Source: Septoria linicola
Lineage: Eukaryota; Ascomycota; Dothideomycetes; Mycosphaerellales; Mycosphaerellaceae
Length of the DNA stretch: 64,000 nucleotides
Direction: 5' to 3'
Assembly: GCA_024114885.1 (NCBI GenBank)
Contig: CP099420.1
Location: forward strand, 2,356,001-2,420,000
Under the pieces are notes generated by a model, which worked only from the letters and a program-made list of their open reading frames with translations, searched no databases and was not told where the DNA came from. Shown piece by piece: positions 47,311 through 57,542 of this stretch. The translations under genes were made by a program, and so were the position numbers. Positions within the stretch are counted from its first letter, which is position 1, and each line of letters opens with the position of its first letter.

Positions 47311-47660
47311 ACTAGACAGTAAAGATGGTGCCAGAATTCGGCAAGCTTTCAGTGGTGATTGGATGATTGAGCTTGCTGCACTTATAAAGAGACTAGAAAT
47401 AAGAATGGTCGCGGTGCTGATGTCTTGAGTACACGATTAGACTCTCAGATAACTCTGGAAACCCTGGTTTCGATCTGTTTACTTGCTTGTTTCGATGCCA
47501 GGTTCATGCTAGTTCCGTGCAAGGCCCTTACCAAGAGTATGCCGCGCATCTGGAGACAGTCGACGCCGAACCCATAGCGAGATAGGGCTACTTCCCTGAA
47601 CGAAACACCATTATGTTATCAATCACATCGAGAAACGATGCCACGACTGTGCCAGCATAA
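47311..47660. other. Tandem intergenic space
   Basis: About 350 bp upstream of the thioesterase start and downstream of the LysM gene. It should hold the thioesterase promoter. I see no motif I can name. Confidence 0.4.
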
Positions 47661-48198
47661 TCATCCCTTGAGCTCCGGAACACAAATTGGCTTTCCCAGC
47701 TGCAAATTCTCGCACACAAGACCCTGATTGGCCTCGATCAATTTCTCTACTGTCGTCTTGCTGGGCTCGGCGATGGCCCAACAAGTGTCGCCTTTGGCGA
47801 TTGTGTGCTTCTCGAACCCGGGATCACATCTCACTTCTGGCACTCCACCAGCGGAGTTAACGTACCACAATAATGCCATAAGCACGACGGAGATTAGCAA
47901 GAAGAATGGTTTCATCATCCTCCAGTCTTCTGCTATGGCTTCCGCTGGCACGCCTTCGCCATTGAATCCAGATTGCGGAGCAGTGCTTGCAGTATGAGTA
48001 TGCCGAAGGTTGCCGTATCTCCCGCTGCCCTCATCTGTATCATAGTAGTTGCCTCGGTGGTCTCTGTAAGTGTAGACTTGCGTATCGGCATCGTAGCCTA
48101 CTGGGTCCATCCCATGATGCTGTTCATCCTGGGACGCGTCAGCAGATATTGAGAGTGGTGGTGAGCGTGCTTACCCGATCATATTTCCAGCTTGCCAT
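47661..48198 (-). CDS. LysM-domain membrane protein
   Basis: Two exons (48,198-48,175; 48,128-47,661) give 163 residues. The tiny first exon encodes MASWKYDR; a 46-bp intron (GTAAGC, branch CTGAC, CCCAG) leads to DEQHHGMDPVGYDADTQVYTYRD. One membrane segment (about 80-98, MKPFFLLISVVLMALLWYV) is followed by a single LysM domain (about 113-158: EKHTIAKGDTCWAIAEPSKTTVEKLIEANQGLVCENLQLGKPICVP). There is no cleavable signal peptide, so it is likely a type II protein with the LysM outside or in the lumen. LysM binds chitin or related glycans. Secreted LysM effectors usually carry more than one domain and no anchor, so this is more likely a resident membrane protein. Confidence 0.83.
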
Positions 48199-48394
48199 AC
48201 TTGCGGGCTTTCAGTATAGCCGATAGCGATATGTGCGCGCGTTGATAGCAAGTCATCCAGTCTTCGTATGTGACGGAGATGGAGACCAGGCAAACTGGAT
48301 GCCTGATCTCGAAGCTGAAACAGTCTTGGCACTCGTTGACGTAAGACTGCAGATCGATACCATCGACGTCCTCCAAACAATATGCAAAAGCCGT

Positions 48395-50076
48395 TCAAGG
48401 TGCAGATCTCACATGCTCCAGTGCCGGACCATCATAAGCATCAAAGATGGGCTTGTTGGCCATAGTAGTGCTCGGCCATCGCTCGTCGACCCAGCACTGC
48501 ATCTTGATCCCGAAAAGTGCGACGATTACACACAGGCTACCAGCGATGAAGACCAAGACCGTGCTGATGGTGCACTGGATGCCAACGCCAACAGCATCGA
48601 TCAATGGAACCGCAAATGCGCTCGCCAGTGCTGAACAAGTGTACTGCACTAGATATTTGGAGGCAATTGCTTCTGAACGTTGGAGGGGCATCACTTCTAT
48701 TCTCGAGTCAGCTCAATCACAATTCGGAAATTAGCAGTAAGTGCAACGACTTACCAGCACAATAGGTATTGAGACCAGCAAAGGCCGCCAACATGCCCGC
48801 GGCGGCGAGGAAAGCAAAGACAAGCGGCACCGGAAGCCCGCCAAGTTTCGTTTCCACGCACCAGCCGAATATCAAAGATGCCACAGGAATCACCATGAAC
48901 CAGCTTGCAAAGCCACTTCGCAGTCTGTCCTGTGGTAGACGTAAGCCATTACGATGTTGGATCCATTGTCTTACAGTACGATCCGAGAAATGGCCGCCGA
49001 TCAGCGTGCCAGCCAGAAACCCTGCGGCGGGGGACAGATAGAAAAGACCTGAGATCAATGGCGAGGTGAGGTGGTACTGCGACACCAGTATGTGCCTCGG
49101 CGACGACAAGAGTGCGTATTGAGCAAAGCTGAGAAGACCGCACGCCAGATCCGTGAACAAGAGATTTGGACATCGCATTAGACGAAACACTCTCATAGGG
49201 TTCCACGCCTGCAAGATGTCCGCAATTGAGGGGTGCTCCACCGTCGCTGGCTTGCCACCCCTTCTCAAGAAGATCAACGAGAATGCCAGGCCAAGGCCGA
49301 CCATCCCAGCCTGCACCCACAAGATGACTCGCCACGAAGTGAAGGTGGTTATGATTCCAGCCACGAGCGGCCCGAGCGGGGGCCCAAGGACAGTCCCGCA
49401 TAAGAAGAACCCAGTGGCGGTCCCTCGCTGTACGGGCGGAAAGTACTCAGCTAGGATGGTTTGGCCGGTGACATGGAAGAAAGTGCCTGAGAAACCGGAC
49501 AGGACGCGGAATACGATGAAGCTCTCCACATTAGGTGCAAAGCTTGCAGCTAATGTCCAAACCAGCAGAGCGACGAGACAGGTGTTCCAAGCATACAGTC
49601 GACCCCACAACTAGGAGAGGTCAGCAACCGCACTGCTCGACTTTCTCCTACCGATAGCCACTCTCGGGGATGATTGGAGGTCCCCCGCGACGAATGCAGA
49701 TTGAGGTCAAGTAGGGGCCCAATGGAGCTTAGGTGGAAGCACTTACTGGAATGAGGGGCCCCCAAACGAAGGTGGAGAGGCCCATAGTGAAAAGTACGCC
49801 AGCGCTGGTGTAATTGATTATGTCGGCAGTCGTACCAAAGTCTTCAGCGACGATGTTCGCCGCAGAGAAAAGTGATGTGCTGCTGAAACACGCAGTGAGA
49901 GTGACAAAGCTGGTTGTGAAGACCACGAGGCACTTCTGGACCAATGAGACCCGATAGCCAGGCGAATCTTCTTCCACATCAATGATCGAGGTTGCGGGAG
50001 AGGATGATGGCGTGGTCGATGGTGTCGAGACTTGCTTCACTTCATCCTCGAAGGAGGAACCAGCGGTGCTACCCAT
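48395..50076 (-). CDS. MFS transporter, drug:H+ antiporter (DHA1) type
   Basis: Three exons (50,076-49,747; 49,610-48,755; 48,696-48,395) give 495 residues with about 12 membrane segments. The cytosolic N-terminus (1-50) is Ser/Thr-rich. Family blocks are VWGPLIPLWGRLYAWN (motif A region, joined across intron 1), RVLSGFSGTFFHVTGQTILAEYFPPVQRGTATGFFLCGTVLGPPLGPLVAGIITTFTSWR (motifs B and C), and YLSPAAGFLAGTLIGGHFSDR. The PVQRGTATG and GPPLGPLVAG blocks are typical of DHA1 exporters in fungi. Introns are 136 and 58 bp. The start is 264 bp from the divergent Zn2Cys6 regulator at 50,341, an arrangement common for regulator-exporter pairs. Substrate cannot be told. Confidence 0.87.
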
Positions 50077-50340
50077 GGCTGTGTGTTGATTTGCCCTCCA
50101 GAGGCATCCCCGTGGCCGAGTCTTCAGACTTATATGTTCGCGACATGATCGTGCTGAGCATCTCACCGGCCAAAGGCAGCGGATGCTCCGTCATTATGCG
50201 AGACCTACCATAGAGGTACATGAGAAGCATAGAAGTGGATCGACTATGCTGGAGATTGCGCCATGATTTGCTGGAGCGACGATTGACTGATCGGCCAGCG
50301 CTTCTAACGAGGGTACCAGTACGCAACAGAGGTGCAAGAA

Positions 50341-52624
50341 ATGGCGGAAAGTGATCTCCAGGCCGAGAATGAATCACAGATTGGAGTAGAACTGGTAGAG
50401 GGACCGCCGTCGTCGGCGAAGGAAGCCTTGCTTGGCACTTCTAGCGCTCATTGTCAGCGTAGTCGGAGCCGGCCGCAAGAGCAGTCCTCCTCTTCGCGTT
50501 CGGCGAGTTTGAGCGGCACGCCGCATGACTTATGCTGTGAGAAAATGTCGACGACACCGCAGAAGCGCATCATCGCGTATGTGAGCATCGAAATGGCGAT
50601 TTCGGCTTTTGCATCACTGACAAGCCTAGTTGCCAGGAATGTCATAAGAAGAAAGTTCGCTGCAGTGGACTAGGACCACCATGCTCGACATGTGCCGACC
50701 TGAAGTTAGAATGCGTTTATCCCCAGAGAGATCGAAAGACAAAAGTCAGCCAACGTCACCTAGAGAAGCTCGAAGCAGAGAACAAGCGACTCGCTGCCCT
50801 TGTCTCCTCGCTCAGCACACCAGGTGCAACTCCAGCGGCAGACCAAAGTGCCGTGGAGCCAAGAGCGGACAATGCAGACCGGAACCCCTTGATCGAAGAG
50901 CGCCCCTGGTTCGTGTCGTTCAAGAATGTCGACCTACCAATACATATCGGTGAGGCTGCAGATGCTGCATTTGCAACGCGATTGCGACAAGCGGCTTCGT
51001 CGACTCCAGTCAGCCATTTGCCTCGAGTCCACTACATGAGTGATGATGCATTGCGCGCCTTCGCAGACACGCCGACAGATTTTCCGAGCGCATCGCGGCT
51101 TCAATTCCTCATCGACGTTGCCTTGAAGACAATGTCCAACAAATGGCATATCTCTAGGCGTAGTGTGGTATTAGAGGACGTCCGGAAACTGACTCATGAT
51201 GTTTCGTCGTGTGGCTGGCTCACCAGATGCAGAATCTGGGCTCTGCTTGCCATTGGTGAGGCATTCTCGTCGAGATGTGTGCTTCCAGGCGAGCAGTTCC
51301 CGGGTGCACGATATTGGGCAAGTGCGATGCAAATGGCTCATATGCCCTGCGAGCGTCCGAAGCTGGATTTGGTAGAAGTCTACCTCCTGATGGTAAGTGC
51401 TTGAGCTTCAGAGGCCTATTAGTGCGACTGACCTTAGCCCAAAGTCGTTCTATGCCTCATCGATGAACCGCCGCCACACTGCCATCCTGCTCGCCAGCCG
51501 AGCTTTGCGATTATGCATCATTCTAGGCCTGCATATCGAGATAGGCGAGACGCAATTACGTGACCCAGCCATGCGAGAGCATCGTTGCCGCCTTTGGTGG
51601 ACAGCATATCGTTTCGACCGGCTATGGGCCAGCAAGATCGGATGGCCGCCTTCAATTCCAGATGACAGCATCGAGATTGGCCTACCGTCCGACGAAGGTC
51701 TGTCACCAGAAGTGCAGAGCGACTTTGGGGATATCGACTATATGATCATGTCGGTTCGATTAGCACGCATGCTCAATCATGCTGTGAACACATTATATGT
51801 TCGCAAAAGACAGCCCACGTCCTTCTCCGAACGGGTCCAGGTTGCAGTGCGAGCGCTCCGGGACTGGTCCGATGGCTTGCCAGAACATCTGCAGCTGGGC
51901 GAGGGCGACATTGCCACTAATCCGGAAAGCCATGTTTTGTATCTCCACTTAGCATTTAATCAAGCCGTGATCGTCACCACACGGCCGATCCTCCTGCATC
52001 TGCTCAGACAGCGCCGGCCACGGCTTTCGCACGATAACACCCCTCAGCAGACATTCTCCGATTCTGCTCTATCGTTGACCACAGCATGCATACGTTGCGC
52101 GCGACAGTCAATGAGCCTTTTGAAACGAGCTTGGGCTGAAGGGACATTCCCAACTTTTGAGTAAGTAGGCCGTCTTCGACACTCTCAACTGTACAAGTAA
52201 TTGACAGCGGCACAGCTACTTTCACATGCAGTTCTTGTTCTCCTCAGCCACGATTTTGGTGCTTTCTGCACTTCTGCAAAACTCGGGATGGGCCAGCGAT
52301 AGAGAGGATTTCTTGCTGGCCGGGAGCTTCTTGCAACAGCTTGAGCGCAATGGGAACTTTGGTGCGAAAGAGTTCTGCACTCACGTCGAAGCGCTCAAAG
52401 TTACGCTTCACGAGAATATAGATGCAGCAAATGGACCAGAACCAGCCGGCCCAGTGGTTTCCAACACAAGCGATATGCCAACGCCTTCGGTGCCTCTACC
52501 GAACCCGCCCCTTCAAGACTTTCTGAACCATCCTGAGATCGAGCTCGACTTCATGGACACGGGTGGCACGTGGATCGACTGGCAGGATGTCTTTTGGCCA
52601 GAAGTGGAATTGCCTCCTGCGTAG
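50341..52624 (+). CDS. Zn2Cys6 transcription factor
   Basis: Four exons (50,341-50,576; 50,630-51,392; 51,445-52,160; 52,216-52,624) give 707 residues. The zinc cluster has Cys80, 83, 90, 97, 100 and 107 (C-x2-C-x6-C-x6-C-x2-C-x6-C), with the first Cys just after intron 1. A linker and coiled coil follow (RHLEKLEAENKRLAALVSSL), then a fungal-specific regulatory domain (about 210-560: RCRIWALLAIGEAFSS, NRRHTAILLASRALRLCIILGLHIE, HRCRLWWTAYRFDR). The C-terminus is acidic with DFMDTGGTWIDWQDVFWPEVE, a possible activation region. An inner ATG at 50,545 would shorten the N-terminus by 68 residues; both starts keep the cluster. It is divergent from the DHA1 gene and probably regulates it. Confidence 0.87.
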
Positions 52625-53092
52625 CTCGAGCACGCCGAGTCTGAGCTGATGCACGGGCACACCGATAGAGAGGAAGTTGTACATCGGGTTGTCTGCATGC
52701 CCAATTTCCTAGAATGGTCCGAGAGGGATCAGTCTGTGGTACAACGAATAGAAAGTTTCGCAGAGCTTATTCCGCTCAACTTACTCGTCGAGCCAGTGTC
52801 CACAATCTCGGCGCAGTTATTGCATCTCAAAACTGTCTTTACAACCTGCAACAACTTCTGATCGCTTGACAGAACAGTCACCGACGCCACATGCTTCGCT
52901 GGAGCAGCCTGCTTGCTGAAAGGTCAATCGGAATGCGTGAGTCAATGCAGAGTATCTGTCCAGTGGTCAGCTAATAACATTATCCTTTGAGGCAGCGACA
53001 CAAACCAGCCAGTACTCGTCGACACGAACCAGAACGCGTCAGAAATCGAAGCCATCGCGGCTACCAGCGCAGCCCACGTCGTCAAAGTTCTA

Positions 53093-53500
53093 ATGCTTGA
53101 GATACTAGGTGTGCTTGCGTATTGCGCACTCGGCGTCATTGTTCTGGCTGCCACTGTCGGCGCCGGCTTCCTCTAGGGCAAGCTATACGATCGAGGGTCG
53201 CGAAGCTATGAACATTCACCAGGAGCCTGCTCAGTATTGTTGGCAAGCACGAACGGCCTATCGCTTGTCTTCATCTTCGGGATCGCCACGTCAGTACAAG
53301 AGGAGCGCGAAAAGAACGGCGAGCCATGGGTAGGCTGGCAGCTGCTCCTTGGGCAATCAATTTTCGGTGTACTTGTCATAGACATGGTGTTTGGGGTGGC
53401 CGTCTTCGCCTACTGTGCCGCGCGCTCCTGCATTGACGCGAGGAACACGGCGCGAGACATCGAGGGCAAACACGAAGAGCACGAGCGTTGGTACGCATGA
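53093..53500 (+). pseudogene. Membrane-protein frame broken by one TAG
   Basis: One reading frame, open from about 52,985 to 53,500 except for a single TAG at 53,174-53,176, encodes membrane segments on both sides of it: LMLEILGVLAYCALGVIVLAATVGAGFL before, and LSLVFIFGIATSV plus SIFGVLVIDMVFGVAVFAYCAA after. The end is DIEGKHEEHERWYA. An ATG lies at 53,093, and a further exon upstream (ATG near 52,891) is possible. Either the TAG is a mutation (for example CAG to TAG), or it is the last base pairs of a 66-bp intron (GTGCTT...CTCTAG) that would remove a membrane segment. No family recognised. Confidence 0.35.
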
Positions 53501-54258
53501 GCGTCGTGCGGCATCGTTGGAGCACTCAGCTTCGAGCACAGCAGTAAGATCTCTCAGGACCTGGACCACTACTGCTGTTTGGAGCCGACAAAGAGGTCAG
53601 GAGTGCCTGTTCGATGATCAGAGCATCTCCAGGAGGGGAAGAGTTGTGGCGACTTCATATTGAGAAGTAAGGTAGCGTAGCTCATCGGTATGTAACGCAC
53701 CATGCAGGCGACACCAGTTCCTTGATTCACCATGTCTCGATCGAGCAGTGGGTCAAATATATATCCAATAACATGTGGTTTGGCTGTGCCGTGTTTAGAT
53801 GACCTTGATATGCTGCCCAATATATAGCGGCCGTCGCACGTTGGATGCTGGCCTTTACGATGAAATGCCTCTTGTTACGGACACTGCTCTTCAGAAATGA
53901 CTGCGGTTTTGGCGGACACCATCTCGGTCAATGTTCTTGGGCATGTAGTTGAGTGGGGGAGGTGACAACGCGTTACAAAGTAGCCATATAATTCCGTTCG
54001 CGTCTGAGGCGAAATTGTCGTGGGATGCAGAGACGGCTTGACAGAAGGTGCTGCCACGAAGTTGGTATCGTGCTTGGGAAATGACTATTGACTGACATAT
54101 ATCATCGACATATACACTGAGCCCCAGCATTCTCACCAAGCCAGAGCGACGGTACACGCGCTGAAGAAATGTCATAGCAAGACTTGCAGCAAACTGGCAG
54201 ATTGCCGCCCGTTCCTACACCACTCCAATTCTCAAGCCACAACCCGTCAGCCGGCAAC
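53501..54258. other. Intergenic space upstream of the amidase
   Basis: About 760 bp without a convincing frame. Minus-strand frames at 53,569-53,820 and 53,891-54,175 show no family motif. It should hold the amidase promoter. Confidence 0.4.
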
Positions 54259-55245
54259 ATGAAGGTCGCGATCCTCCAGTTCAACCCACGCCTGGGCGAA
54301 GTAGAAGCCAATATCAAGCATGCCGACTCTCTGCTGGCAAGATGTACTGCCAACATCGACCTTTTGGTGCTGCCTGAAATGGCTTTCTCCGGCTACAACT
54401 TTCCATCTCTAGCTGCAATTACTCCATACCTGGAACCTACAGCCAGCGGTCCCACTACTCAATGGGCTATCAAGACAGCACAAGAACGACAATGCCACGT
54501 GGTGGTCGGATATCCAGAGATCGCTACTCCAACACCGACCGATCCTCCAGGCACGGAACCACGAAACTTCAACGCGACTGTCACGATCTCACCTCAAGGC
54601 CAGGTCGTAGGCACTTATCGAAAGTCGTTTCTATACTACACCGATGAGACATGGGCTACTGAAGGCTTTCAATCCAACGAGTCTCACCTTCCATTCTTCT
54701 CTGCCCAACTTCCCACGTTAGGACAAGTCGGGCATGGAATATGCATGGACATCAACCCTTATCGTTTCGAAGCCCCTTGGACAGATTACGAGTTCGCTAC
54801 TTCAATGCTAAAGAACCGCTGCCGCTTGGTCATTTTGTCTATGGCGTGGCTAACACGTCTCACGCCCGAGGATACAGAAGCCAGTCCGGAGAGCCCAGAC
54901 ATGGAGACTGTGGCGTACTGGTTGGAGAGGTTCTGGCCTTTTGTGGACCATCAGCCACAAGAGCCCATCGTAGTTGTGTTTGCCAACCGAGGTGGCAGTG
55001 AAGGAAGTGGGAAGGGCTTCATGAAGATGGAGCATGGTGAGTCGATTGAGATGGGCGACAAGGTGGCTTATGCAGGATCGAGCTGTGTGATGCAATTCCA
55101 TGAAGGCAGCGTGAAGTTGTGGGAGAGACTGGATGGGACGAAACGAGGAGACGTTGGGCTTCTGGGCAAGGGAGAGGAGGGTATTTTGGTGGTCGACACT
55201 GGTGTCCCGGCTAGCTTTTTGTTGCAGCAGAAGAATGCTGTCTGA
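54259..55245 (+). CDS. NTA1: Protein N-terminal amidase (Nta1 type)
   Basis: Single exon of 328 residues from the ATG at 54,259. It belongs to the nitrilase superfamily with the triad Glu40 (LPEMAFSGYNF), Lys122 (TYRKSFLYYTDE) and Cys162 (HGICMDINPY). The block CMDINPYRFEAPWTDYEFA and the opening MKVAILQFNPRLGEVEANI are those of yeast Nta1. The enzyme deamidates N-terminal Asn and Gln, creating Asp/Glu ends that enter the Arg/N-degron pathway after arginylation. The yeast protein is 457 residues; this one ends soon after the nitrilase core, as usual in filamentous fungi. A non-ATG frame opens 75 bp upstream and is not used. Confidence 0.88.
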   Translation: MKVAILQFNPRLGEVEANIKHADSLLARCTANIDLLVLPEMAFSGYNFPSLAAITPYLEPTASGPTTQWAIKTAQERQCHVVVGYPEIATPTPTDPPGTEPRNFNATVTISPQGQVVGTYRKSFLYYTDETWATEGFQSNESHLPFFSAQLPTLGQVGHGICMDINPYRFEAPWTDYEFATSMLKNRCRLVILSMAWLTRLTPEDTEASPESPDMETVAYWLERFWPFVDHQPQEPIVVVFANRGGSEGSGKGFMKMEHGESIEMGDKVAYAGSSCVMQFHEGSVKLWERLDGTKRGDVGLLGKGEEGILVVDTGVPASFLLQQKNAV

Positions 55246-56481
55246 TGTCTCAGCGGGAATGGTTATCCGATTAGCGCAGGCGTTGGTAGAAGTGTAATGT
55301 ATTCCGGCTCTTGCAAGTAGTACCCTTGGTCGTGCAATTGGCACGAGTGACTGAGCATCCGGCTGCTGTGTCACAGAATTTGCATCGTCATCTTCGAAGT
55401 CAGCACGCCCGATATTGTGGTGCACAAGCGCAGGCTAGAACCTCATAGGCAGACCTCTCTGACATGCCGAAGCACATTAGGAGAAAGGACGAACGCAAGA
55501 GTCCTGCGCAAACCAGGGCAGATGAAACATCGGAAGACATGTCACAGAAACTGGCGTTTTCAAAGCTTTCTCATTGCATGTCCGCTATCTCCTCAGCAAG
55601 ACTGGTAGTGTTCATAGCCGGCATCATAAGCAGCATTCCATCGCTCCAGCGCGATACAAACTAACGCCTGATGTCCATAACGCGAATGCAATGCTTCTCG
55701 GGTGTCTCATTGTTCCATCAGAGTCCGCCGCAAAGCTCCCAGCACCTGATCAGCACCAAAGGCCTGCCAACATCCTCCTCTCGATTGAGTCGTGGTATAT
55801 CGTGTTGCCGCTTGTCGTCCGCCGAATGAGTAGCTTTTGTTGTCGTTGGGGCGAGTCGCTTAGATACCAATGCGAGTCTTGCGCCAGTGTCGTCGCTTGG
55901 CGTTGTAACTGGAGATATTATGTTAGTCCTGATTCTCGCCGTGTCCACTCTCGTTCGACATCGCATCCTCCGCTCGTGCTCTCTACCCGGTGGGTGTCAT
56001 CGTACCGGATGGTGTTGCCAGTCCTCAAGCGGATCCACTGAGGAATTGGGCGGTTCTGCTTCTGCGCCTTCGCAAGCTTTTGCTTCGTGCGGAAAGTCTT
56101 GTGGGACTGTTGACGAGACCGTTAGTATGCCAGCAATTGCATATCCTCGACGCCGGCCATACGTACAGGCATCCTAGCGGTGTTGTGCCTTTTCTTGTCG
56201 CTGGGTGATGAGTCGGTCGTTCAGTCTCCGTGGGCTTGATTTTCGAGATGGAGATGCCTTGGCGGCGGATGTGCCCGGTCGCGACTTCCAAAAACCTTTG
56301 CAGCCTTAGGCAAGCGCGAGCAACGTCGCCCCTCACGACCGGCTTGTGTTTGGGCAATGCGGTCATCGTTGAACGGTGCTTGAAGAATGTGAAGAAAGCA
56401 GATCAGACTCCTACAACACTCCCGCACACCTCGCAACACACTCTAAGAAGCATCAAGAAATCCACAGAAGCTACCATAGCA
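55246..56481. other. Intergenic space without a supported gene
   Basis: About 1.2 kb. Several overlapping frames (for example 55,574-56,041 plus, 56,025-56,366 minus) have no conserved motif. No RNA gene or repeat was recognised. Confidence 0.4.
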
Positions 56482-56927
56482 ATGTCTCAATCACTCAATT
56501 CTGCGCTTGCCGACCGCGATGTCAACACGCAAATCGCGTCCAATGCTCAGAATGGCACAGCAGCAGGCGAGGAAAACAGCAACATGCAAGGAGAGCAGCA
56601 CAAGGCTGTTTCTGGACTGAACGGGTGAGCATATGCTCCTCAAGTTCTTATCTATGAGCCGGGACTGATTGTTACACAGCAAGGGTAGCGGCACATACGT
56701 TTCGCCCTCGGACGCAATCCTAAGTCCTGCCAGCCAAAAACTTGCAGGCTTCAAGCAAAGACAGATCAACAAGCAGTATGTCCAGATTTATCCAACTTCG
56801 TCCCACGGAAACAGAGAGCTAACTTCAAACCAGAAACTCCAAGAACGGTCCAACAGCGCGGTCACTATTCTCCCGCACAGCCAGCAGCGTCAGCCAGCTC
56901 GAAGATGCAGACGATGTCAAGCAATAG
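56482..56927 (+). CDS. Spo12-like cell-cycle protein
   Basis: Three exons (56,482-56,624; 56,680-56,775; 56,834-56,927) give 110 residues. The central block YVSPSDAILSPASQKLAGFKQRQ followed by ARSLFSR matches the short Spo12 signature of fungi (SPxDxxLSPxTxKL...KPxSLF). Spo12 in budding yeast helps release Cdc14 at mitotic exit and in meiosis; Ser/Thr-Pro sites in this block are phosphorylated. The protein is otherwise polar and disordered. Introns of 55 and 58 bp have GTGAGC and GTATGT donors. The frame is too short in any one exon to be noticed as a gene without splicing. Confidence 0.68.
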
Positions 56928-56962
56928 ACTCTTCATCTTCCGGAACAACACTACACATCATA

Positions 56963-56985
56963 GACTGGACTGGACTGGACTGGAC
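56963..56985. repeat. Pentanucleotide microsatellite (GACTG)n
   Basis: Four perfect GACTG units and a partial fifth lie about 35 bp past the Spo12-like stop codon, probably in the 3' UTR. Confidence 0.9.
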
Positions 56986-57542
56986 CTGCGTTTTGCTTTT
57001 GCGATACCCATAATGACCGACTACAATAAATGCTGTCTGGACACGGCGTTTCTTATCTGGTGAATTGGTCGTTAGAACTTTTGAGCTCGACTCTCTCTTC
57101 TTCTCAAGTACTTCGGATCACGGACACTCTTTCTTCTTTCTCTTAGAATCAGATCAGACAGGATAGATCAGGCACCTTCAAGGTGTCCCATGGAATGAAC
57201 AACTTCGGGCTTGAGGTCCTCGACCTCGCCGACATCTTAGTTCTTCTGCTCATCAAAGGAACAGGAGTTGACCATATGTTCCTCCAATTCAGCTGAATTT
57301 GAAGGCATACAGATTACTCATCCTCCTTAGTTGCGTACCCTCGCTACACTATTCGCTACCAGCTTTATGCCGGCGAAGACGCACCTTCTCTGACCATAGT
57401 CCTCGATGGTCCAGCACATCATAGCTGCTACTCGCGCTCAATGAACCTGTAATACATCCTCCATCGCTGAAGTGCTAACAAACTCTCCAAAGCCCTCTCA
57501 TCATGTGCGCATCCGATTTTGCTTTGCCACCTTGCGCCTGCC
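56986..57542. other. Convergent intergenic space
   Basis: About 560 bp between the Spo12-like gene and the end of the DDT/WHIM-type gene. I see no feature beyond the microsatellite at its left edge. Confidence 0.4.

Noticed and set aside
56025..56366. Basic minus-strand frame of 113 codons
   Set aside because: Overlapped by other frames of similar length and no known family; compositional chance is likely.
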